A stretch of 24,417 nucleotides of DNA from an uncultured Leuconostoc sp. (GCF_946222815.1 NZ_CAMJRK010000014.1:1-24417), one strand, 5' to 3'; positions 1-7,727 are shown, counted from the stretch's first letter. The notes: generated by a model from the letters alone, not told the origin. Program-made: numbers and translations.

Positions 1-46
1 TTTTTAACGTGTATAATAAATATAATTCAATTAATGGGTGGCTAAA

Positions 47-1186
47 ATGGCGCAACAATCAGTAACAAAAATTATATTGACAGGTGCAATTGCTGGTATT
101 ATTGGCGGTGGTGCAATTTTATATGGGCAACGTGGTATTGAAAACTTACAAGCTACGACACAAAAAGTTAGTACAAAAGCCACAAAAACAACGGCTATAT
201 CTACAACTGCAACTGCAACATCAGCGTATGGTAAAATTTCTGACGCTGTTGTTTCAGTGTTGAATTTTTCAAAATCAGGCACTAATAGCTATCAAGAATC
301 ATCTGAAGGGTCAGGTGTTATCTATAAAAAAGCTGGGGATGCTGCTTATGTGGTAACAAATAATCATGTTATTAACGATGCAGCCCAAATTCAGGTTATG
401 CTTCATGATGGCAAAAAGGTCACGGCGACACTTGTTGGTAAAGATGCTATGACCGATTTAGCTGTATTAAAAATAGATCCAAGTGTTGTGACAACAACTG
501 CCGATTTTGGCGATTCTAGTCAAATACAGGTTGGTCAAAAGGTATTGGCAATTGGATCGCCACTTGGATCCGAGTACGCTTCCTCAGTGACTGAGGGTAT
601 TATTTCTGCTAAAAAGCGACTAGTAGCATCTACTTCTGAGAATGGTCAAAACTATGGTGGATCGACAGTTATTCAAACGGATGCGGCAATTAATCCAGGT
701 AATTCAGGGGGACCATTAGTTAACTTTCAGGGGCAGGTAGTCGGTATTAACTCGATGAAGCTTTCATCGTCAGCATCTGGTACTAGCGTCGAGGGTATGG
801 GCTTTGCGATTCCCTCTGATCAAGTCGTTGACGTTGTGAATAAACTTGTTAGAGATGGCAAAATAACACGTCCTGCTATTGGTATTGGCCTTGTCGAACT
901 TTCTTCAGTGACGGTGGATGATCAAAAAAATCTATTAAAAATACCAACATCTATTAATGGTGGCGTTGTTGTGATGAGCACAACTCAAAATGGACCAGCA
1001 GATAAAGCTGGTTTGAAAAAATATGATGTAATTACTGCAATTGATGGCAAAAAAGTCACGGGACAAGCGGATTTACGTGAAGAACTGTATAAGCATAACT
1101 TAAATGATACTGTGACAATTACATATTATCACCAACAAGATAAGAAAACGGTTAAAGTAAAATTAACGCAAAAATTAGAAAGCTAA
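47..1186 (+). CDS. htrA: HtrA/DegP-type membrane-anchored serine protease
   Basis: Surface serine protease/chaperone that degrades misfolded exported proteins. Numbered from the ATG at 47 (379 aa), an N-terminal hydrophobic anchor covers about residues 8-28, followed by a Ser/Thr/Ala-rich linker to about 62. The trypsin-like domain shows the full triad: His107 in TNNHVI, Asp137 in MTDLAVLKI, Ser220 in NPGNSGGPL. One PDZ domain occupies the C-terminal ~90 residues, which is the usual Gram-positive single-PDZ layout. A GTG at 38 would add three residues, but GGGTGG just before the ATG at 47 fits a ribosome binding site, so ATG is preferred. A terminator overlaps the stop codon, so the gene ends its transcript. 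The upstream end of its operon lies outside the window. Confidence 0.96.
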   Translation: MAQQSVTKIILTGAIAGIIGGGAILYGQRGIENLQATTQKVSTKATKTTAISTTATATSAYGKISDAVVSVLNFSKSGTNSYQESSEGSGVIYKKAGDAAYVVTNNHVINDAAQIQVMLHDGKKVTATLVGKDAMTDLAVLKIDPSVVTTTADFGDSSQIQVGQKVLAIGSPLGSEYASSVTEGIISAKKRLVASTSENGQNYGGSTVIQTDAAINPGNSGGPLVNFQGQVVGINSMKLSSSASGTSVEGMGFAIPSDQVVDVVNKLVRDGKITRPAIGIGLVELSSVTVDDQKNLLKIPTSINGGVVVMSTTQNGPADKAGLKKYDVITAIDGKKVTGQADLREELYKHNLNDTVTITYYHQQDKKTVKVKLTQKLES

Positions 1187-1206
1187 CGCGAGGCGTTAGC
1201 TTTTTC
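1182..1206 (+). terminator. Rho-independent terminator of htrA
   Basis: Perfect 8-bp stem GCTAACGC/GCGTTAGC (1182-1189 and 1193-1200) with loop GAG, followed by five T. The stem begins inside the htrA stop codon region. Confidence 0.9.
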
Positions 1207-1304
1207 TTTACCATATGTTGACAAAATTAGTAAAATAAGCGTTTTCATGACATGTTGAAAACTAGTATGAAAATGTTGATAAAAGTTTACAAAAGTCAAT
1301 AAAA

Positions 1305-1761
1305 TGTGGATAAATGACATTATATTGTGGAAAAGCAGGGTGAAAATATAAAAAAATATTAAATCATGCTATTTTACTAAAAATATCGATATTTTTCTAT
1401 TTAAATGGCTATAGTTATCTTATTGTACGCATTTAGTTATAAAAATGACACTAAAATGCATAAATAATATTTAATTCGCCTTAAATCCTAACGTTTGTGT
1501 TTGAAATAAGATGAATTGTCAAGGGAATATATGTGATTATCCACAGTTGTGGATAAAAAAGTGGAAAACTGTGGATAAGTTATAATGGCGGAGACATTAG
1601 TGACATAAATAGCCTCAAACGGCCTCATGAAAGTTATCCACAATTTATGTTGATATAATCAAAAATTGTGGATAAAAAGGCATGCGAACATTTTAACACT
1701 TGATATAATAGGGATATGATACTTTTGTGGGTTGCTTGTTCGTGTGGATAATTGTGGATAA
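1305..1761. other. Cluster of eight perfect DnaA boxes, candidate replication origin or DnaA-titration site
   Basis: The 640-bp gene-free stretch between htrA and rlmH contains TTATCCACA or its complement TGTGGATAA, without mismatch, at 1305-1313, 1537-1545, 1548-1556, 1570-1578, 1634-1642, 1667-1675, 1743-1751 and 1753-1761. The pair 1537-1556 is an inverted repeat of two boxes 2 bp apart; the pair 1743-1761 is tandem with 1 bp between. One-mismatch boxes occur at 1274-1282 and 1326-1334. A very AT-rich stretch (about 1345-1480) lies between the first box and the rest and could act as an unwinding element. dnaA is not in the window, so whether this is oriC, half of a bipartite origin, or a DnaA reservoir is not decided by the sequence seen. 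Confidence 0.8.
1701..1709 (+). promoter_or_regulatory. Likely rlmH promoter (extended -10)
   Basis: TGATATAAT matches the extended -10 consensus TGnTATAAT; no good -35 is seen at the expected distance. The same 9-mer occurs at 1651-1659. Both lie among the DnaA boxes, so DnaA binding could influence rlmH transcription (inference). Confidence 0.55.
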
Positions 1762-1826
1762 CTATAAGATACAAATGTTTGCACAATACATCAGAATATT
1801 AAGAAAGTTTAAAAATAGAGGATAAT

Positions 1827-2306
1827 ATGAACATTAAATTGATCACAGTTGGTAAATTGAAAGAAAAGTATCTCAAAGATGGCATTGCAGAATATACCAA
1901 GCGTTTATCACGTTTTTCCAAAATAGAAATCATCGAATTAATTGATGAAAAAACGCCTGAAAAGGCTAGTATTGCGCAAAATAATCAAATTATGGCTAAA
2001 GAAGGTGTGCGTATTGATGAAAAAATTGCGCCACGTGATTTTGTTATTGTATTAGCAATTGAAGGCAAACAATTAGCCTCTGAGGCATTTTCTAAAAAAC
2101 TGACGGAAATCACCGTTTCTGGCTATTCGACTATTACGTTTGTTATTGGCGGATCATTAGGACTTGATCCAGTGATTAAGAAACGTGCTAATATGACAAT
2201 GAGTTTTGGCCTACTAACACTGCCACATCAGCTTATGCGGCTTGTTTTGATCGAACAAATTTATCGTGCTTTTATGATTCAACAAGGGTCCCCGTATCAT
2301 AAATGA
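1827..2306 (+). CDS. rlmH: 23S rRNA (pseudouridine1915-N3)-methyltransferase RlmH
   Basis: SPOUT-class methyltransferase that methylates pseudouridine 1915 in helix 69 of 23S rRNA. The 159-aa length is the family norm. The C-terminal half carries the trefoil-knot SAM-binding signature: FVIGGSLGL at about 107-115, then LPHQLMRLVLIEQIYRAFMI and the invariant C-terminus GSPYHK. AGAGG at 1817-1821 lies 5 nt before the ATG. Its neighbour htrA is the usual companion in Lactobacillales. No clear terminator follows; the next gene has its own promoter-like region. Confidence 0.97.
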   Translation: MNIKLITVGKLKEKYLKDGIAEYTKRLSRFSKIEIIELIDEKTPEKASIAQNNQIMAKEGVRIDEKIAPRDFVIVLAIEGKQLASEAFSKKLTEITVSGYSTITFVIGGSLGLDPVIKKRANMTMSFGLLTLPHQLMRLVLIEQIYRAFMIQQGSPYHK

Positions 2307-2413
2307 AAATTTTATGTGAATTTGATAAAATAAAACGTGAATATTATAGCAAATAAACGGTGGTTGACATATAATATAGTAAATCATAATTATTTATAAA
2401 GGGGTGTGTTGAC

Positions 2414-3220
2414 ATGAATGAATTTCCACAAGTTTTAACGATTGCTGGGTCTGATTCAGATGGTTCGGCAGGTATGCAAGCTGATTTACATACATTTTTT
2501 ATTCGGAAAACATATGGTATGAGTGTGTTAGTTGCTGCAGTAGCAGGCAATTCATTGGGCATTCATGCTGCTGAAACATTACCTCTACCTTTTATTGAAA
2601 AACAATTTGAAGTTTTAGCTGATGATTTTCAAGTAAGGGCAAGCAAAACAGGTATGCTTTCAGATGCTGATTTAATTGCTACAGTTGTTAATGCCTATAA
2701 AACATATAATTTTGGGCCATTGGTTGTTGATCCTGTGATCACAACGAAACACGGCGCACAGCTCTTAGCTGAAAGTGCGTTTCAGGCATTGAAAACTGAG
2801 TTACTACCGTTGGCTGAAGTGGCTACACCTAACTTTTTTGAGGCGCAATTACTTACCGGACGGACTATTAATTCAGAGGCTGATCAACGTGAAGCAGCAT
2901 GTGATATTCAAAAATTAGGTGTGAAAAATGTTGTCATTAAGGGATGGCATAATCAAGAAAATCAATCTGAAGTTGCTGATTATGTCTTATTAGCTGATGG
3001 TAGTGATTTTTGGTTGCGACATAGTTATTTTGATACAACGCATATTAATGGGACAGGGGATACTTTAAGTGCTACAATTGCTGCTGAAATAGCTAAAGGG
3101 ACAGATGTCGCAACAGCTATTAAAATTGGGCATGATGTGACAAAAGCGGCTATTGAAAATGAAATTGCTGTTGGTCATCAATTTGGGCCGATTAATCATT
3201 GGGCTGCAGAAAACATTTAA
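2414..3220 (+). CDS. thiD: ThiD/PdxK-type hydroxymethylpyrimidine or pyridoxine kinase
   Basis: Ribokinase-fold kinase of the ThiD family (268 aa, normal length), which phosphorylates HMP/HMP-P for thiamine synthesis or B6 vitamers for salvage. The N-terminus LTIAGSDSDGSAGMQADL is the family signature; VVDPVITTKHG (about 104-114) and NGTGDTLSATIAAEIAKG (about 212-229) form the nucleotide and anion-hole region. Asp216 stands where most ThiD proteins have Cys (GTGC). No other thiamine or B6 gene is nearby, so the substrate cannot be assigned from context. AAAGGGG at about 2398-2404 precedes the ATG by about 10 nt. The gene ends at a bidirectional terminator facing the transporter gene. Confidence 0.85.
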   Translation: MNEFPQVLTIAGSDSDGSAGMQADLHTFFIRKTYGMSVLVAAVAGNSLGIHAAETLPLPFIEKQFEVLADDFQVRASKTGMLSDADLIATVVNAYKTYNFGPLVVDPVITTKHGAQLLAESAFQALKTELLPLAEVATPNFFEAQLLTGRTINSEADQREAACDIQKLGVKNVVIKGWHNQENQSEVADYVLLADGSDFWLRHSYFDTTHINGTGDTLSATIAAEIAKGTDVATAIKIGHDVTKAAIENEIAVGHQFGPINHWAAENI

Positions 3221-3228
3221 ATGGGAGA

Positions 3229-3265
3229 CAAAAAAGCGACTAGTTGTTAACTAGTCGCTTTTTTT
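3229..3265. terminator. Bidirectional terminator between the kinase and transporter genes
   Basis: Stem AGCGACTAG/CTAGTCGCT (3235-3243 and 3251-3259) flanked by an A-run on the left and a T-run on the right, so it can end transcripts from both convergent genes. Confidence 0.9.
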
Positions 3266-3295
3266 GAGTCTAATGTATACAATAAGCCTGTATTT

Positions 3296-4699
3296 TTATA
3301 TAAAATCTCTTGGCGCCTTGTTTCTAAAGAGTAGTGTGAGTGCAGCCCCAACAAGCATAAGTACTGCAGCGGTCAGAAAAGTTACTTTTATACCATGCAA
3401 TTGGATAAGGACATCTAGCGTGCTGGCATGTGTTTTGCCATAGCTAAGAGCTGATCTTGTCATAATAGTAACTAGTGCTGCTGTACCAAATGAAGCAGCA
3501 ATTTGACGGACGGTTGTGAACATCGCTGATCCATCAGGCATTAGTGCTAAAGGTAAGGCGTTAAAGGCTTCGGTCTGAATAGGCATTAATACTAAGACTA
3601 AGCCAAGTTGACGGATAAATTGACCAACAACAGCAAACCATAGTGGTGTTGTTAGTGTTAGTGAGGCTAAAATAATTGTCCCGATAGCTGTGATTACGAT
3701 ACCGAATAGCGTGAGATATTTTACACCATATTGATCATATAAACGACCGCTCCATGGGGACAAAAACGCGGTGACCAACGCACCTGGGAATAGCACGAGT
3801 CCTGATATAAAAGCAGAGGCGCCACGAATTGTTTGCATATAGAGAGGTAACATCATTGCACCACCATACATAGCAATCATTAAAATAATATTAATTGACA
3901 TGGCAATGACAAATTCACGATGCTTCAAAACGGCCATATTGAGCAGCGGTGTCTCGGTTGAAAATTGGCGCCAAACGAACAAGGCTGTTACAATTAAGCC
4001 AATAATAACAAATCCCCAAACGGTAAATTCAGACCATGGCGTTGCGCCAGCATTTGAGAAACCATAAAGTAATGAACCTAGGCCAATACTTGATAATACG
4101 ACACCGATAAAGTCGAATTTAAGCATCTTTTGTTCGCCAATATTTTGTAATAAGAAGTAAGCAAGTATAAAATCGGCAATAATTAAGGGTGCTACGATGA
4201 AAAATAGAAAGCGCCAAGAGAGATTTGTCACAATAAAACCAGATAATGTTGGGCCAAGTGTGGGTGCAAAGTTCAGTGCTAAACCAATTAGGCCCATTGC
4301 GCCACCACGTTTATCAGGTGCAAAGAGATTCATCACAATAACGTTCATTAGTGGACCAAAAACACCAGCGCCCATAGCTTGAATCATTCTACCAGTAATT
4401 AGAATGGTAAAGTTTGGCGCAAATCCTGCTATAAGCGTGCCAATTGCGAATAAGCCAACAGCGGTAAGGTAAAGTCTACGTGTCGTTAACCTTTGAATTA
4501 GAAACGCAGTGAGGGGGACCATAACCCCATTAACTAGCATGTAGCCATTTGTCATCCACTGTCCTAGTCCTGGACCAATGTTGAATTCATGCATAATATT
4601 AGGCAAGGCAACATTCATCAGTGTTTGATTTAAAAAGCCGAGAAATGTGCCTATGACAAGAATGGTGAGAATTGATTTTTGTTTTTTTGATATATTCAA
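3296..4699 (-). CDS. MFS drug:H+ antiporter, DHA2 (14-TM) family
   Basis: Polytopic membrane exporter of 467 aa. The hydrophobic profile fits 14 helices, typical of DHA2 (EmrB/QacA/LmrB-like) proton-coupled multidrug efflux. Family marks: FLNQTLMNVALPNI in helix 1, GRMIQAMGAG after helix 3, and the antiporter motif C GPTLSGFIV in helix 5. The start is TTG at 4699: the first in-frame ATG (residue 28) would cut into helix 1, and AAAGG lies about 11 nt upstream. Upstream, an extended -10 (TGTTATAAT on this strand) is flanked by the dyad ATGATTA/TAATCAT (4724-4730, 4742-4748), a possible operator. No regulator gene is adjacent. Substrate cannot be deduced. Confidence 0.9.
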   Translation of the reverse strand: MNISKKQKSILTILVIGTFLGFLNQTLMNVALPNIMHEFNIGPGLGQWMTNGYMLVNGVMVPLTAFLIQRLTTRRLYLTAVGLFAIGTLIAGFAPNFTILITGRMIQAMGAGVFGPLMNVIVMNLFAPDKRGGAMGLIGLALNFAPTLGPTLSGFIVTNLSWRFLFFIVAPLIIADFILAYFLLQNIGEQKMLKFDFIGVVLSSIGLGSLLYGFSNAGATPWSEFTVWGFVIIGLIVTALFVWRQFSTETPLLNMAVLKHREFVIAMSINIILMIAMYGGAMMLPLYMQTIRGASAFISGLVLFPGALVTAFLSPWSGRLYDQYGVKYLTLFGIVITAIGTIILASLTLTTPLWFAVVGQFIRQLGLVLVLMPIQTEAFNALPLALMPDGSAMFTTVRQIAASFGTAALVTIMTRSALSYGKTHASTLDVLIQLHGIKVTFLTAAVLMLVGAALTLLFRNKAPRDFI

Positions 4700-4771
4700 G
4701 CGCTATCCAACCTTTCTTTTTAAATGATTATAACATGTGGTTAATCATAATATATCGATAAATATGTAAAC

Positions 4772-4799
4772 AAAAAACCAGTAAAAATACTGGTTTTTT
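4772..4799 (-). terminator. Terminator of the small basic protein gene
   Basis: Stem CCAGTA/TACTGG (4778-4783, 4788-4793) with A-run and T-run on either side; in the leftward direction it follows the stop codon at 4816 and ends that transcript before the MFS promoter. Confidence 0.8.
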
Positions 4800-4815
4800 G
4801 TCAGGCCAAATTAAA

Positions 4816-4959
4816 TTACTTTGTTACAGGTAATTCTTCTGACTTACCTTTTGCCCATTGTTGCAACTTGGCAATAGCAGTTTGACGTTGCTTCTTAGCT
4901 GAGTTGTGTCCGACCTTGCGAGCACGGGCGAATGAATTAAGCGGCTTCTTTAATGCCAT
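4816..4959 (-). CDS. Small highly basic protein of unknown function (47 aa)
   Basis: Not recognised. The ORF runs from ATG at 4959 to TAA at 4816-4818 and encodes 47 residues rich in Lys/Arg, starting MALKKPLNSFARARKVG and ending KSEELPVTK. The gene signals are unusually complete: ribosome binding site AAAGGAG (4968-4974) 8 nt before ATG, promoter TTGATT (5025-5030) and TATAAT (5002-5007) with 17-bp spacing, and its own terminator at 4772-4799. The first ~35 residues, with about a third basic residues and evenly spaced Ala/Gln, suggest an RNA- or ribosome-binding helix, but this is inference. No membrane segment or cysteine. It is a separate transcription unit between the efflux gene and mutY. 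Confidence 0.85.
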   Translation of the reverse strand: MALKKPLNSFARARKVGHNSAKKQRQTAIAKLQQWAKGKSEELPVTK

Positions 4960-5001
4960 GATGGGTACTCCTTTTTCAAATGTTTTTACATACAAGAACT
5001 T

Positions 5002-5030
5002 ATTATACGTTATATGAGTTTAAAAATCAA
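5002..5030 (-). promoter_or_regulatory. Promoter of the small basic protein gene
   Basis: On the - strand: -35 TTGATT (5025-5030), 17-bp spacer, -10 TATAAT (5002-5007). The leader to the ATG at 4959 is about 35-40 nt. Confidence 0.75.
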
Positions 5031-5086
5031 TCTTTTAAAAAAATAAGTGTTTCTAAAATATCATAAAATTAAGGTACAATAGATAT

Positions 5087-6109
5087 ATGGAAATATGGTC
5101 TGAACAAACAATTAAAGATTTTCGTCGTACGTTACTTGATTGGTATGATAAAGAGGGACGTTCGAATTTACCTTGGCGTCTGAATCATGAACCTTATCGC
5201 GTACTTGTTTCTGAAATTATGCTGCAACAAACACAAGTGGACACGGTTTTACCGTACTATGAGCGATTTATGTCGGATTTGCCAACTGTTGCGGATTTAG
5301 CAGATGCACCAGAAGCACAAGTATTGAAACTCTGGGAGGGACTCGGCTATTATTCGCGCGCACGTAATCTACAAAAAGCAGCGCGATTTATTGTGAATGA
5401 GTTACATGGTCATTGGCCTGAAAGTTCGGATGATTTGCAGGAATTACCGGGCGTGGGGCCGTACACGTCGGCGGCTATTGCATCAATTAGTTTTGGTGAG
5501 GTGGTGCCTGCGGTTGATGGTAATGCTTATCGTGTATTTAGTCGATTACTTAAAATTGATGCTGACATCGCTAACACGAAATCACGTAAAATTTTTTATG
5601 ATGCTATTGCGCCAATTGTCGATATATCACGTCCTGGAGATTTTAATCAAGCGATTATGGATCTAGGATCAAGTTTTATGACAGCTAAAAATCCGGATAG
5701 TCAGAATTCACCAGTGCGAGAATTTAATGCTGCCTTTCGGGACGATGTGGAAACTAAATACCCGGTTAAAACTAAAAAACAAAAACCAGTCAAACAACAA
5801 TATATGGCAATTATTTCTGAAAAAGATGGCCAGTTATTATTTGAACAAAGGCCAGATACTGGTTTATTAGCTGGATTTTGGACGTTTCCATTAATCCCGA
5901 TTACTAGTATTGATGATATTGAAGGGCAGCAACTTAATATTAAGCCAATTATTCATGTGTTCACGCATCGCCGTTGGGAAATATGGTTGGTAAAACGAGC
6001 GGTTGAACGCCTGCCAAACCAAAAATATCTATCACCAAATGATTGGCAAACATTATCTTTACCCACTTTACAACATAAACTACTTAAAGCGCTGGAGGAT
6101 TTAAAATAA
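5087..6109 (+). CDS. mutY: Adenine DNA glycosylase MutY, lacking the [4Fe-4S] cluster
   Basis: Removes adenine mispaired with 8-oxoguanine. HhH-GPD fold at residues ~1-220: catalytic Glu43 in SEIMLQQTQV, helix-hairpin-helix LPGVGPYTSAAI (120-131), catalytic Asp144 in AVDGNAYRVF. The Nudix-like MutT domain that reads 8-oxoG spans ~238-340, with FTHRRWEIW (292-300) at the usual His-bearing position. The region after the glycosylase core where MutY normally has C-X6-C-X2-C-X5-C (about 197-220) has no cysteine, and the whole 340-aa protein has none, so it cannot bind the cluster; clusterless MutY proteins are known. The ATG sits 7 nt after a -10-like TACAAT (5075-5080), so the mRNA may be leaderless. 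Its stop codon overlaps the next start (TAATG). Confidence 0.95.
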   Translation: MEIWSEQTIKDFRRTLLDWYDKEGRSNLPWRLNHEPYRVLVSEIMLQQTQVDTVLPYYERFMSDLPTVADLADAPEAQVLKLWEGLGYYSRARNLQKAARFIVNELHGHWPESSDDLQELPGVGPYTSAAIASISFGEVVPAVDGNAYRVFSRLLKIDADIANTKSRKIFYDAIAPIVDISRPGDFNQAIMDLGSSFMTAKNPDSQNSPVREFNAAFRDDVETKYPVKTKKQKPVKQQYMAIISEKDGQLLFEQRPDTGLLAGFWTFPLIPITSIDDIEGQQLNIKPIIHVFTHRRWEIWLVKRAVERLPNQKYLSPNDWQTLSLPTLQHKLLKALEDLK

Positions 6110-7230
6110 TGTTTCCTAATATGAAATTAAAAAAGTTGTTTTTTTGGACACTAGAGTTATTGGCAGTAGCTGTATTAATTTTCATTGTTTCTGGGTTTGA
6201 TTTTTTGATGCGACCCATTACAGTTTTTATTTCAACAGTATTTGTGCCATTACTTGTAGCTGGTTTTCTTTATTATGTCTTAAAACCGATTTTAAAATTA
6301 ATAAAAAAAATAAAACTTTTTGGTAAACCAATACCGCACCAATTTGCTGTTATTATCACTTTTGCTTTGTTTTTGTCTGTTATTGTTATAGCGTTAATTG
6401 TTCTGGTACCGACTTTGATTCGTGAAATATCAAATTTGATTACGGTTATGCCAAGCTTTGCAAAAGATATGCAAAGCTTTACAACAAAAACAATCAACAG
6501 TCGATGGTTTGAAAACCTTAATTTATCTGTTAATGCCAACCAAATTAGATCTGCTGTTGGCAAATATGCCGCATCATTTTTAACTGTTACGGCCGGAACT
6601 TTGGGAACGGTTGTGTCTACAGTTACCTCTGTTACGATCAACTTGGTTACCATTCCAGTTGTGCTATTTTATATGTTAAGTGATGGCAATCGTTTGGTAC
6701 CTGCCATTAAAAAAGCTTTTCCAGATCGACATGAACAGAAAATATCTGAGCTAACGACAAAAATGGATAGCACAATAGAAAAATATATTTCAGGACAGGC
6801 CATTGAAATGTTATTTGTTGGGGTTACAATGGCTATTGGGTATTTACTTATTGGACAGCCCTATGCTTGGTTACTCGCTGTCGTGGCTGGTATTACAAAT
6901 ATTGTGCCATATATTGGTCCTTGGATTGGCGTGATACCATCTTTAATTGTTGCTAGTACGCAATCTTGGAAACAGGTATTATTTGTTTTGATCGTGATGA
7001 CGATTGTTCAACAACTTGATGGTAATTTTATTTATCCTAATGTTATTGGTAAATCATTAGCGATTCACCCATTGACAATCATGCTACTATTAATGGTAGC
7101 GGGTAATTTATGGGGTATTGTTGGGATGATCATTATTGTACCCGTATATGCAGTTCTCAGAGTCATTATTGCTTTTGTTTTTGAACTAGCTGCATTGACT
7201 AAAAACAAAGAAATACTACGGGAAGAATGA
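6109..7230 (+). CDS. AI-2E family transporter (UPF0118/TqsA-like permease)
   Basis: Integral membrane protein, 373 aa, of the AI-2E transporter family. Members include the autoinducer-2 exporter TqsA, but many are ion/proton antiporters, so the substrate is open. Hydrophobic blocks at about 12-32, 36-58, 77-97, 155-190, 235-255, 257-290, 300-320 and 330-360 fit the usual 8-helix layout. The family signature GITNIVPYIGPWIGVIPSLI lies at about 263-282, followed by QQLDGNFIYPNVIGKSLAIHPL. It overlaps the mutY stop by one base, with GGAGG (6094-6098) inside mutY, pointing to translational coupling. No terminator is evident downstream. Confidence 0.9.
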   Translation: MFPNMKLKKLFFWTLELLAVAVLIFIVSGFDFLMRPITVFISTVFVPLLVAGFLYYVLKPILKLIKKIKLFGKPIPHQFAVIITFALFLSVIVIALIVLVPTLIREISNLITVMPSFAKDMQSFTTKTINSRWFENLNLSVNANQIRSAVGKYAASFLTVTAGTLGTVVSTVTSVTINLVTIPVVLFYMLSDGNRLVPAIKKAFPDRHEQKISELTTKMDSTIEKYISGQAIEMLFVGVTMAIGYLLIGQPYAWLLAVVAGITNIVPYIGPWIGVIPSLIVASTQSWKQVLFVLIVMTIVQQLDGNFIYPNVIGKSLAIHPLTIMLLLMVAGNLWGIVGMIIIVPVYAVLRVIIAFVFELAALTKNKEILREE

Positions 7231-7402
7231 GTTTCATTTGGTTATTTTAACGAGCTGTTGCCAAAAGAGTTAATTGTTATTTTATATGTGTTCCTATAGC
7301 AAAAGTACCAATAAAAAATGTAACAAACGTTATTATGTCAAGATATGATGTTGACTTGATCAATTTATGTACGTCAATTAAAAGGTAATATGTAATTGGG
7401 TA

Positions 7403-7431
7403 TTGACGTATGAGCATTTTTCAAGTAAACT
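7403..7431 (+). promoter_or_regulatory. Probable promoter of the tRNA operon
   Basis: TTGACG (7403-7408), 17-bp spacer, TAAACT (7426-7431), about 24 nt before tRNA-Leu. TATATA at 7432-7437 is an alternative -10. The 224 bp between the permease and the tRNAs contain nothing else I can support. Confidence 0.55.
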
Positions 7432-7454
7432 TATATAGTTGCGTAAACAACAAT

Positions 7455-7536
7455 GCGGGTGTGGCGGAACTGGCAGACGCGCTGGATTTAGGTTCCAGTG
7501 CCGCAAGGCGTGCAGGTTCGATTCCTGTCACCCGTA
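7455..7536 (+). tRNA. tRNA-Leu, anticodon UAG
   Basis: Class II tRNA with a long variable arm. Acceptor GCGGGTG (7455-7461) pairs with CACCCGT (7529-7535), with a G-T first pair; anticodon stem CTGGA/TCCAG (7482-7486, 7494-7498) encloses loop TTTAGGT with anticodon TAG at 7489-7491; T-arm loop GTTCGATTC. CCA is not encoded. Confidence 0.95.
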
Positions 7537-7599
7537 TAAGAGAATTAATGTTCTCTGGGGTATCTAGTATGATTCAGGCATACTTGAGTACTTGGAGTT

Positions 7600-7672
7600 G
7601 CCGACTTAGCTCAGTTGGTAGAGCATCTCACTAGTAATGAGGGGGTCAACGGTTCGAATCCGCTAGTCGGCA
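7600..7672 (+). tRNA. tRNA-Thr, anticodon AGU
   Basis: Acceptor GCCGACT/AGTCGGC (7600-7606, 7665-7671), D-arm GCTC/GAGC (7609-7612, 7621-7624), anticodon stem TCTCA/TGAGG (7626-7630, 7638-7642) enclosing CTAGTAA, so the anticodon is AGT (7633-7635). The T-stem has one A-C mismatch (7649/7663). The body is that of a Firmicutes tRNA-Thr; A at position 34 is uncommon in bacteria. CCA is not encoded. Confidence 0.92.
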
Positions 7673-7680
7673 TCAGGTAA

Positions 7681-7713
7681 AAAGTAGCGACAATATTGTC
7701 GCTACTTTTTTTA
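7681..7713 (+). terminator. Terminator of the tRNA operon
   Basis: 14-bp perfect inverted repeat centred at 7694/7695 (core GTAGCGAC/GTCGCTAC) followed by a T-run. Confidence 0.92.
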
Positions 7714-7727
7714 TTGCACTAGTTGGC

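Noticed and set aside
38..46. GTG start for htrA
   Set aside because: The purine-rich bases covering it fit the ribosome binding site for ATG 47 better.
1187..1826. CRISPR-like array from the repeated TGTGGATAA words
   Set aside because: Repeats are 9-mers in both orientations at irregular spacing, matching DnaA boxes, not CRISPR repeats.
5397..5666. 89-codon ORF within mutY
   Set aside because: Out-of-frame shadow of conserved MutY sequence.
7410..7634. ORF of 74 codons over the tRNA region
   Set aside because: It runs through tRNA-Leu and into tRNA-Thr; the typical tRNA-derived peptide pattern shows that it is not a gene.
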